DNA from: Streptomyces sp. NBC_01276
GTDB taxonomy: Bacteria > Actinomycetota > Actinomycetes > Streptomycetales > Streptomycetaceae
DNA length: 64,000 nt
Assembly: GCF_041435355.1 (NCBI RefSeq)
Contig: NZ_CP108442.1
Coordinates: forward strand, 1,612,001-1,676,000
Direction: 5' to 3'
Shown here piece by piece: positions 16,105 to 23,173 of the stretch. The position numbers were made by a program, and so were the translations under genes. Positions within the stretch are counted from its first letter, which is position 1. Each line of letters begins with the position of its first letter. The notes under the pieces are model-generated. The model was not told the origin of the DNA and ran no database searches. It was given only the letters and a program-made list of their open reading frames with translations.

Positions 16105-16748
16105 TCTTCCTCGCTCGCGATCGCGTTGACGGCGGCGGCCGCGATGGCGCTGCCGCCGCGCCGGCCCCGCACGATCAGGTGGTCGAGGCCCGAGGCGTGG
16201 GCGGCGAGGGCGTCCTTGGACTCGGCGGCGCCGATGAAGCCGACGGGCACGCCGATCACGGCGGCCGGGCGCGGGGCGCCCTCCTCGATCATCTCCAGCA
16301 GCCGGAACAGCGCGGTGGGCGCGTTGCCGACGGCGATCACGGAGCCCTCCAACAGGCCCCGGTCGCGCCAGACTTCGAGGGCGGCGGCGCTGCGCGTGGT
16401 GCCCATCTTCGCGGCGAGTTCCGGCACGGCCGGGTCGGAGAGGGTGCAGATCACCTCGTTGTCGGCGGGCAGCCGCTTGCGGGTGACCCCGCTCGCCACC
16501 ATCTGCACGTCGCACAGGATCGGCGCGCCCGCGGCCAGCGCGGCGCGCGCCCGGAGCACGACCTCGGGGGTGTAGCCGAGGTCCTGGGGCAGGTCCGTCA
16601 TCCCGCAGGCGTGAATCATGCGCACCGCGACCTGGGCGACGGAGGCGGGCAGCCCCGAGAGGTCCGCCTCGGCGCGGATCGTGGCAAAGGACTGGCGGTA
16701 GATCGCGGCGCCGTCCTTCTCGTACTCGAACACGGTGTACTCGCTCAT
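16101..16748 (-). CDS. cobH: precorrin-8X methylmutase
   Basis: 215 residues. Family hallmarks include [17 protein letters not shown] (with the active-site His), [52 protein letters not shown] and [17 protein letters not shown]. It moves the methyl group from C11 to C12 to give hydrogenobyrinate. It starts 4 bp after the cobG stop and overlaps cobIJ by 4 bp, so the three are probably one transcript. Confidence 0.96.
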   Translation of the reverse strand: MSEYTVFEYEKDGAAIYRQSFATIRAEADLSGLPASVAQVAVRMIHACGMTDLPQDLGYTPEVVLRARAALAAGAPILCDVQMVASGVTRKRLPADNEVICTLSDPAVPELAAKMGTTRSAAALEVWRDRGLLEGSVIAVGNAPTALFRLLEMIEEGAPRPAAVIGVPVGFIGAAESKDALAAHASGLDHLIVRGRRGGSAIAAAAVNAIASEEE

Positions 16749-16752
16749 TTCT

Positions 16753-18171
16753 TCACAGCGACGGTGATGGGGTGGTGCTGCGGGCGGCCGTGAGGGCCGC
16801 CGCCAGGTCTGCGTGCGCGGCCGGGGCGGCGGGCCGCCCGGGCGCGGAGATCTCGTACCCGTCCGGGGTGGCCACCAGGTCCACCCAGGCGGTGCCCCTC
16901 GGGTGCCCGCAGCGCCGCTCGCATCCCGACCAGTGCACGGGCAGCGGGCCGGCGGTCCGCGCGGCGAGGGCCCGCGCGTCGGCGCGTACGTCGGCCCGGG
17001 ACTTGGCGCAACCGGGCCGCCCGGTACAGGCCGTGACGGACCGTCGGGGATCGCCGGGCTCGGTGATGAGCCCTGCTTGGGTGAGGGCGTCGAGCGCGGG
17101 GCCCGCCGTACGTTCCGTCAGGCCGGGGACGACGACCCCGCGCCAGGGGGTCAGCCGCATCCGGCCGGTGAGCCCGGCCAGCAGCCGCCACTGACCGGCG
17201 GTCAGCCGCCCGAGGGGCGCGAGCACGGAGAGCGCGGCACCATCCCCGGGCCCGGACACGACCCCGGGGGCGGGGCCGTCGGCGGTGTGGGGCGCGGGGG
17301 TACCCGGCTCGTGCCCGTCGGCGGTGTGGGGCGCGGGGGTACCCGGCTCGTGCCCGTCGGCGGCGCGGGGCGCTGGAGTACCCGGCTCGTGCCCCGTGTC
17401 CAGCCGGGGCTCGGGGACGCCGGCCACCCGCCCCGGAATCCCGGCGGCGGCCAGACGCTCGCTCAACATCCTTACGTCCAGGGCGTGTTCGGAGGGCAGC
17501 TCGGTCACCCGCCAGGCCCGGGTCCCGGCGCGCGCGACGGCGTCGAGGAAGAGGTTCGCGGCGACCAGGGCGGCCCGGGGGGCGTCACCGGCCGCCACCA
17601 GGACGCCCTCCGGAGAGCCCGCGGTCCACACCAGGGCGCCGTCCCCGCACGCGGTCAGCGTCACGTCACCCGCGAGGGAGGACACGTCGCCGCGCCCGTC
17701 GTCGAGGGCGAACAGGAACCGCCCCGACAGACGGGCCGCGCCCGGATCCGCGCACAACAGCCGGTCCAGCGGCGGCACCCAGCCCGAGATGTCCGGCAGC
17801 CCGGCCCGGTCGAGGCCGGCCAGCGGCGACGCGACGACGTTGCGGACCCGCTCGTGGGAGGGGGCGGGCAGCAGCCCGGCCCGGCCGAGCAGTTCCGCCA
17901 GCTCCCCGCCGCAGCTCTCGCCGAGGCCGCGCAACTGCGCGTTGCCGCGCGAGGTGAGGTCGAGGTGGCCGTCGCCGAGCCGTTCGGCGGCGTCGGCCAG
18001 CAGCAGGGCGGCCGGTCCGTCGAGGAGGCCGCCGGGGATCCGGATGCGCGCCAGGAACCCGTCGTCGGCCGCGTGCAGGCGCAGCGCGCCGGGGCAGGCG
18101 TCACCGCGTTCCCGTATGACGGGTTCGTCCCGCGATGCGGCGGAAGGGGGCTGGGGCATGGCCGCGAGCAT
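16753..18171 (-). CDS. cobG: precorrin-3B synthase (siroheme/4Fe-4S oxygenase) with repeat-containing linker
   Basis: 472 residues from ATG 18171 ([10 protein letters not shown]); the inner ATG at 18159 is equally possible because neither has a strong Shine-Dalgarno. The first ferredoxin-like half-domain (about 20-100) has [20 protein letters not shown] and [15 protein letters not shown]. The C-terminal half has the iron-sulfur/siroheme cysteines [12 protein letters not shown] and [14 protein letters not shown]. It hydroxylates precorrin-3A and forms the gamma-lactone using O2, which marks this pathway as aerobic. A Pro/Gly/His-rich linker contains three 13-residue repeats ([13 protein letters not shown]) encoded by 39-bp tandem DNA repeats. 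It is first in the minus-strand unit. Confidence 0.92.
   Translation of the reverse strand: MLAAMPQPPSAASRDEPVIRERGDACPGALRLHAADDGFLARIRIPGGLLDGPAALLLADAAERLGDGHLDLTSRGNAQLRGLGESCGGELAELLGRAGLLPAPSHERVRNVVASPLAGLDRAGLPDISGWVPPLDRLLCADPGAARLSGRFLFALDDGRGDVSSLAGDVTLTACGDGALVWTAGSPEGVLVAAGDAPRAALVAANLFLDAVARAGTRAWRVTELPSEHALDVRMLSERLAAAGIPGRVAGVPEPRLDTGHEPGTPAPRAADGHEPGTPAPHTADGHEPGTPAPHTADGPAPGVVSGPGDGAALSVLAPLGRLTAGQWRLLAGLTGRMRLTPWRGVVVPGLTERTAGPALDALTQAGLITEPGDPRRSVTACTGRPGCAKSRADVRADARALAARTAGPLPVHWSGCERRCGHPRGTAWVDLVATPDGYEISAPGRPAAPAAHADLAAALTAARSTTPSPSL
17278..17394. repeat. 39-bp tandem repeat, three copies, inside cobG
   Basis: Units 17278-17316, 17317-17355 and 17356-17394. The first two are identical and the third differs at a few bases. 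Being 13 codons long, copy-number change keeps the frame. The repeats encode a flexible linker between the two halves of CobG. Confidence 0.9.
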
Positions 18172-18504
18172 ACCCACGATTGCCCGCCCCCGACCTGTGT
18201 CCGTCGCCACCCCGCCGCCCCGGACCCGGCACCCGGATTCCGCACCGGGATTCCCGCCTCCGGCCCCGGTGGTGTCCGGGGCGCGGGGCGGGGCGCGGGC
18301 GGGGGCGCGGGCGGGGCGCACCGCAGCCCCGGCGGTTCGGGACACCGGGCGCGGGGCAGAGCTCCGGCGATGACACCGCGCCCCGACCACCGCCGCCGGG
18401 ACGCGCCGCCCGACCGCCCGCCCCGACCGCCCGCACCGGCCCCGCCGACCGGGGCCGCCCGACCACCCCCACTCCCGGCCAGGGACGACGCCGCCTAAGA
18501 TGAC
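18172..18504. other. G-rich divergent spacer between cobG and the cobN leader
   Basis: About 330 bp. The stretch 18278-18320 is a dense run of GGGG tracts separated by CGC (plus strand), which could form G-quadruplexes. No second riboswitch is recognisable on the minus strand for cobG. No gene-like reading frame is evident. Confidence 0.45.
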
Positions 18505-18665
18505 CTTCCGACGGGCCGTTCGGCCCGTCATCGCCGAGGACGGCGACATGGGAGGAAGCCCGGTGCGATTCCGGCGCGGTCCCGCCACTGTGAACCCCGC
18601 GGAGCACCCGCGCCGGGTGAGTCAGGAACTCCCGCCGTCCTCACTGCCCGGGGCGCGGAAACCCC
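18505..18665 (+). promoter_or_regulatory. cobalamin riboswitch upstream of cobN
   Basis: The leader contains the B12-class core: GGGAGGAAGCCCGGTGCGA, then ATTCCGGCGCGGTCCCGCC followed by ACTGTGA (18550-18592), matching the conserved GGAAGCCGGTG / CCCGCCACTGT pattern of adenosylcobalamin-type riboswitches. A 5' stem GACGGGCC/GGCCCGTC (18510-18529) precedes it. The 3' part CAGGAACTCCCGCCGTCCTC and a final GC stem lead to the RBS GAGGAAGG (18666-18673). High cobalamin should reduce cobN expression, most simply by hiding that RBS. Confidence 0.93.
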
Positions 18666-18684
18666 GAGGAAGGCCTGCCGCCGC

Positions 18685-21600
18685 ATGATCCTGCTGCTGT
18701 CGACGTCCGACACCGATCTGCTCAGCGCTCGCGCCGCGAACACGGCGGACGGCCCCGTCCCGTACCGGTTCGCGAACCCCTCCCGCCTCCCCCTCGACGA
18801 CCTCCCGGGTCTGCTCGACGGCGTCGGACTGGTCGTCGTACGCCTCCTCGGCGGCCTGCGCGCCTGGCAGGAGGGCCTCGACGTCCTCCTGGCCCCCGGC
18901 CAGACCCGCCCGGTCGTGGTCCTGACCGGCGAACAGGCCCCGGACGCCCAGCTGATGGAGGCCTCCACCGTCCCCATCGGCATCGCGGCCGAGGCGCACG
19001 CCTACCTCGCGCACGGCGGCCCCGCCAACCTCGACCAGCTGGCCCGGTTCCTCTCCGACACCGTCCTGCTCACCGGCCACGGCTTCGAGCCCCCGGCCGG
19101 CTCCCCCACCTGGGGCCGGCTGGAGCGCACGGCCGGCACCGACAGCGGCCCCCGGGTCGCCGTGCTCTACTACCGCGCCCACCAGATGAGCGGCAACACC
19201 GCCTTCGTGCACACCCTGTGCGAGGCCATCGAGGCCCAGGGGGCCCGCCCCCTCCCCCTCTACGTCTCCTCCCTGCGCGCCCCGGAGCCCGAGCTGCTGG
19301 CCGAGCTGGAGGGCGTCGACGCCGTCATCACCACCGTCCTGGCCGCCGGCGGCACCCGCCCGGCCACCGCCTCCGCGGGCGGGGACGACGAGTCCTGGGA
19401 CGCGGGCGCCCTCGCCGCGCTGGGCGTGCCGATCCTCCAGGCCCTGTGCCTGACCGGATCCCGCAGCACGTGGGAGGAGAACGACGAGGGCCTCTCCCCC
19501 CTCGACGCCGCCACCCAGGTCGCGGTCCCGGAGTTCGACGGCCGCCTGATCACCGTCCCCTTCTCCTTCAAGGAGATCGACGAGGACGGCCTGCCCGCCT
19601 ACGTCGCCGACCCCGAGCGGGCCGCCCGCGTCGCCGGCATCGCCGTGCGCCACGCCCGCCTGCGCCACATCGAGCGCCGCGACAAGAAGATCGCCCTCGT
19701 CCTCTCCGCGTACCCCACCAAGCACTCCCGCATCGGCAACGCGGTCGGCCTCGACACCCCCGCCAGCGCCGTCGAACTGCTGCGCACCCTCATCTCCCAC
19801 GGCTACGACTTCGGCCCGGCGGACGAGATCCCCGGCCTGGTCTCCGGCGACGGCGACGAGCTGATCCGCGCCCTGATCGAGGCCGGCGGCCACGACCAGG
19901 ACTGGCTGACCGAGGAGCAGCTGGCCCGCAACCCGGTCCGCATCCCGGCCGCCGACTACCGGCGCTGGTTCGCCGAGCTCCCCGCCGACCTCCGCGAAAG
20001 CGTCGAGGAACACTGGGGCGAGGCGCCCGGCAACATGTTCGTCGACCGCTCCTCGAACCCCGAGGGCGACATCGTCCTGGCCGCCCTGCGCCGCGGGAAC
20101 CTCCTGATCCTCATCCAGCCGCCGCGCGGCTTCGGCGAGAACCCGATCGCGATCTACCACGACCCGGACCTGCCGCCGTCGCACCACTACCTGGCGGCGT
20201 ACCGCTGGATCCAGGCGGCCTCCGCCGACGGCGGCTTCGGCGCCGACGCGATGATCCACCTGGGCAAGCACGGCAACCTCGAATGGCTGCCGGGCAAGAA
20301 CGCCGGCCTCTCCGCCTCCTGCGCCCCGGACGCCGCGCTCGGCGACCTCCCCCTCATCTACCCCTTCCTGGTCAACGACCCGGGCGAGGGCACCCAGGCC
20401 AAGCGCCGCGTCCACGCCACCCTGGTCGACCACCTCGTCCCGCCCATGGCGCGCGCCGAGTCCTACGGCGACATCGCCCGCCTGGAACAGCACCTCGACG
20501 AGTACGCGCAGATCAGCGCCATGGACCCGTCCAAGCTCCCGGCGATCCGCGCCCAGATCTGGACCCTGATCCAGGCGGCGAAGCTCGACCACGACCTGGG
20601 CCTGGACGAACGCCCCGACGACGAGGGCTTCGACGACTTCCTCCTGCACGTCGACGGCTGGCTGTGCGAGGTCAAGGACGCCCAGATCCGCGACGGCCTG
20701 CACGTCCTCGGCGGCGCCCCGACCGGCGAGGCCCGGGTCAACCTGGTCCTCGCGATCCTGCGCGCCCGCCAGATCTGGGGCGGCACGTCCGCCCTGCCGG
20801 GCCTGCGCGAGGCCCTCGGCCTGGACGAGTCGGCCGCGACCCGCACCTCGGCGGACGAGGTCGAGGCGACGGCCCGCGCCCTGGTCCAGGCGATGGAGGA
20901 CGCCCACTGGTCCCCGGAGGCGGTCGCCACGGTCGCGGCGGGCCACCCGCAGGCCGTCGCCGACGTCCTCACCTTCGCCGCCCACGAGGTGGTCCCCCGC
21001 CTGGCAGGCACCACGGACGAAATCGCGCACGTCGTCTCGGCCCTGGACGGCGGCTTCGTCCCGGCCGGCCCGTCGGGCTCCCCGCTCCGCGGCCTGGTCA
21101 ACGTCCTCCCCACGGGCCGCAACTTCTACTCGGTCGACCCCAAGGCCGTCCCGTCCCGCCTCGCGTGGGAAACGGGCCAGGCCCTGGCGGACTCCCTCCT
21201 CACCCGCTACCGCACCGACAACGGCGGCGAGTGGCCCGCCTCGGTCGGCCTGTCCCTGTGGGGCACGAGCGCGATGCGCACCTCCGGCGACGACGTGGCC
21301 GAAGCCCTCGCCCTCCTCGGCGTCCGCCCGGTCTGGGACGAGGCCTCGCGCCGCGTCACGGGTATCGAGGCCATCCCCCTCCCGGAACTCGACCGCCCCC
21401 GCATCGACGTGACGCTCCGCATCTCGGGCTTCTTCCGCGACGCGTTCCCGCACGTCATCGGCCTCCTGGACGACGCGGTCCGGCTGGCCGCCTCCCTGGA
21501 CGAGCCGGCCGCCCACAACTACATCCGCGCCCACGCCCAGGCCGACCTCGCCACCCACGGCGACGAACGCAAGGCCACCACCCGCATCTTCGGCTCCCGT

Positions 21601-22305
21601 CCCGGCACGTACGGCGCGGGCATCCTCCAGCTGATCGACTCCCGCGACTGGCGCACCGATGCCGACCTGGCGGAGGTCTACACGGTCTGGGGCGGCTACG
21701 CCTACGGCCGCGGCCTGGAGGGCCGCGCGGCCCGCGCGGAGATGGAGTCGGCGTACAAGCGCATCACGGTCGCCGCGAAGAACACCGACACCCGCGAGCA
21801 CGACATCGCGGACTCGGACGACTACTTCCAGTACCACGGCGGCATGGTGGCCACCGTCCGCGCCCTGCGCGGCACGGCCCCCGAGGCCTACATCGGCGAC
21901 TCCACCCGCCCGGAAACGGTCAAGACCCGCACCCTGGTGGAGGAGACCTCGCGCGTCTTCCGCGCCCGCGTGGTCAACCCCAAGTGGATCGAGGCGATGC
22001 GCCGCCACGGCTACAAGGGCGCCTTCGAACTGGCGGCGACGGTCGACTACCTCTTCGGCTACGACGCCACCACGGGCGTGGTCGCGGACTGGATGTACGA
22101 CAAGCTGACGGAAACCTACGTCCTGGACCCCACGAACCGCGCCTTCCTGGAGGAGGCCAACCCCTGGGCCCTCCACGGCATCGCGGAACGCCTCCTGGAA
22201 GCCGAATCCCGCGGCATGTGGGAAAAGCCGGACCCCCAGATCCTCGAATCCCTCCGCCAGGTCTACCTGGACACGGAAGGCAACCTGGAAGCCGACTCGG
22301 AGTAA
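18685..22305 (+). CDS. cobN: cobaltochelatase subunit CobN
   Basis: 1206 residues, the normal length. It is the large ATP-dependent chelatase subunit that inserts cobalt into hydrogenobyrinate a,c-diamide, working with CobS/CobT- or ChlI/ChlD-like partners not present in this window. Hallmarks include VLYYRAHQMSGNTAFV, KKIALVLSAYPTKHSRIGNA, GNMFVDRSSNPEGDIVLAAL, GADAMIHLGKHGNLEWLPGK, RISGFFRDAFPHVI and IFGSRPGTYGAGILQLID. The ATG at 18685 follows GAGGAAGG and the riboswitch. The antisense strand is open for over 1200 codons, a GC-bias shadow. Terminator-like hairpins follow at 22424. Confidence 0.96.
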   Translation: MILLLSTSDTDLLSARAANTADGPVPYRFANPSRLPLDDLPGLLDGVGLVVVRLLGGLRAWQEGLDVLLAPGQTRPVVVLTGEQAPDAQLMEASTVPIGIAAEAHAYLAHGGPANLDQLARFLSDTVLLTGHGFEPPAGSPTWGRLERTAGTDSGPRVAVLYYRAHQMSGNTAFVHTLCEAIEAQGARPLPLYVSSLRAPEPELLAELEGVDAVITTVLAAGGTRPATASAGGDDESWDAGALAALGVPILQALCLTGSRSTWEENDEGLSPLDAATQVAVPEFDGRLITVPFSFKEIDEDGLPAYVADPERAARVAGIAVRHARLRHIERRDKKIALVLSAYPTKHSRIGNAVGLDTPASAVELLRTLISHGYDFGPADEIPGLVSGDGDELIRALIEAGGHDQDWLTEEQLARNPVRIPAADYRRWFAELPADLRESVEEHWGEAPGNMFVDRSSNPEGDIVLAALRRGNLLILIQPPRGFGENPIAIYHDPDLPPSHHYLAAYRWIQAASADGGFGADAMIHLGKHGNLEWLPGKNAGLSASCAPDAALGDLPLIYPFLVNDPGEGTQAKRRVHATLVDHLVPPMARAESYGDIARLEQHLDEYAQISAMDPSKLPAIRAQIWTLIQAAKLDHDLGLDERPDDEGFDDFLLHVDGWLCEVKDAQIRDGLHVLGGAPTGEARVNLVLAILRARQIWGGTSALPGLREALGLDESAATRTSADEVEATARALVQAMEDAHWSPEAVATVAAGHPQAVADVLTFAAHEVVPRLAGTTDEIAHVVSALDGGFVPAGPSGSPLRGLVNVLPTGRNFYSVDPKAVPSRLAWETGQALADSLLTRYRTDNGGEWPASVGLSLWGTSAMRTSGDDVAEALALLGVRPVWDEASRRVTGIEAIPLPELDRPRIDVTLRISGFFRDAFPHVIGLLDDAVRLAASLDEPAAHNYIRAHAQADLATHGDERKATTRIFGSRPGTYGAGILQLIDSRDWRTDADLAEVYTVWGGYAYGRGLEGRAARAEMESAYKRITVAAKNTDTREHDIADSDDYFQYHGGMVATVRALRGTAPEAYIGDSTRPETVKTRTLVEETSRVFRARVVNPKWIEAMRRHGYKGAFELAATVDYLFGYDATTGVVADWMYDKLTETYVLDPTNRAFLEEANPWALHGIAERLLEAESRGMWEKPDPQILESLRQVYLDTEGNLEADSE

Positions 22306-22423
22306 CCGCTCCACACCCACCGGCATCTGTCACTACTACAGCTGCCACCAAGCCCGCTCATCGAGAAGTTCCCCGCCGAACACGAATCGATGGCGAATGC
22401 GGCGGGTGACACCCTCCGCTCCC

Positions 22424-22450
22424 GTGCCCCGGGAAGCCTTCCCGGGGCAC
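22424..22450 (+). terminator. strong GC hairpin downstream of cobN
   Basis: Perfect 12-bp stem GTGCCCCGGGAA / TTCCCGGGGCAC with a 3-nt loop GCC, 119 bp after the cobN stop. No T-run, as is common in Streptomyces. Confidence 0.6.
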
Positions 22451-22469
22451 GCCCCCTGGTGGCACCATG

Positions 22470-22514
22470 CAGGCCGTTCTCCCCACCCACCGCAAGGGCG
22501 AGGAGAACGGCCTG
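22470..22514. repeat. 13-bp perfect inverted repeat
   Basis: CAGGCCGTTCTCC (22470-22482) and GGAGAACGGCCTG (22502-22514) are exact reverse complements around a 19-nt spacer. It is either a second terminator hairpin for cobN or a leftover end of a mobile segment. Confidence 0.55.
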
Positions 22515-22603
22515 TTCCCGCTCATGCCCCAGGACCCCGAGTAGGCGCCGGCCCTCAGCGCCGAACACCGCACCCTCGCGGCCTTCCTGTATAAAAACGG
22601 TCA

Positions 22604-22622
22604 GCGGCCCCAACGGGGCCGC
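22604..22622 (-). terminator. intrinsic terminator of the toxin-immunity transcript
   Basis: 8-bp stem GCGGCCCC / GGGGCCGC with a 3-nt loop. Read on the minus strand it is followed after TGACCG by TTTTTATA (22597-22590), a genuine U-tract. It lies 81 bp after the immunity gene stop. Confidence 0.65.
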
Positions 22623-22702
22623 CAATCGCCTATCTACTGACTAACCATCCATAGATGGTCCATATCTGCCCTGGGTGTCATTCACTTGATGGTTCGGCAG
22701 CT

Positions 22703-23173
22703 CTACAGGAGCGAAAGAAGCCGACTAGCGGCATCCGCCACTTCACAGTCTCCGTCCTGAGTAAGAACCTCGACGACTTGCCTGTGCGCTAGCACTGCAT
22801 CCTTCGCCCGCATCTCCCAGGCAACCTTTTCCCGGAAGGCTGAACGATATTTCGGATCGGCCGCAGCCGATGCATCTGCCCACTGCGTTGTCTTGTAAAT
22901 CGAGGCAATCAAGTCAATTACCTCCACTCGACACTGCGCCTCAGGGTGACCCGCCAGTTCCATAAGGAATGGAACTGTAACAGGCGTAGCTTCCGAAACC
23001 ACGAAACCTAGCGCACAGACCCTATCCGACAATTCATCTATAGCAGCACGTGAAGTGGGCCCGTCGGCCCACGCCGCCCGCGAAAGCAGAGCGGGAATAC
23101 CACCTGCCGATCCAGTTGCATCCGACAGGTCAACCCAGCGCACTGCAGCCAACCGCTTGAGGACTCTACCCAT
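22703..23173 (-). CDS. HEAT-like immunity protein for the RHS deaminase toxin
   Basis: 156 residues. The ATG at 23173 shares its A with the last base of the toxin TAA (TAATG), the usual tight coupling of toxin and immunity genes. The pattern GIPALLSRAAWADG, ALGFVVSEATPVTVPFLMEL, CRVEVIDLIASIYK and VAHRQ-like helices resembles the HEAT-repeat proteins that follow many actinobacterial polymorphic toxins. It is predicted cytoplasmic, where it would bind and block the deaminase tip. Its DNA is much AT-richer than the neighbours (for example AAACC, AATTCATC runs), and codon choice is relaxed, indicating recent acquisition together with the toxin tip. Specific immunity family not identified. Confidence 0.75.
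   Translation of the reverse strand: MGRVLKRLAAVRWVDLSDATGSAGGIPALLSRAAWADGPTSRAAIDELSDRVCALGFVVSEATPVTVPFLMELAGHPEAQCRVEVIDLIASIYKTTQWADASAAADPKYRSAFREKVAWEMRAKDAVLAHRQVVEVLTQDGDCEVADAASRLLSLL

Larger units (their letters stand above)
22306..22702. other. boundary region between cobN and the toxin-immunity locus
   Basis: Just under 400 bp with three hairpins (22424-22450, 22470-22514, 22604-22622) and no supported gene. From about 22590 rightward the composition drops sharply (TATAAAAACGG, then CTATCTACTGACTAACCATCC), marking the edge of AT-richer DNA that continues through the immunity gene and toxin tip. A tiny frame at 22467-22546 (26 codons) overlaps the 13-bp repeat and is not credited. 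Confidence 0.6.

Noticed and set aside
11118..22305. Cobalamin genes as a novel cluster
   Set aside because: Gene content, the cobIJ fusion and the riboswitch on cobN are usual for Streptomyces aerobic B12 synthesis.
18622..22326. Open frame of more than 1200 codons antisense to cobN
   Set aside because: It mirrors the coding strand of a clear, full-length cobN. High third-position GC removes stops from the opposite frame, and the translation is Gly/Val/Asp-rich with no domain.
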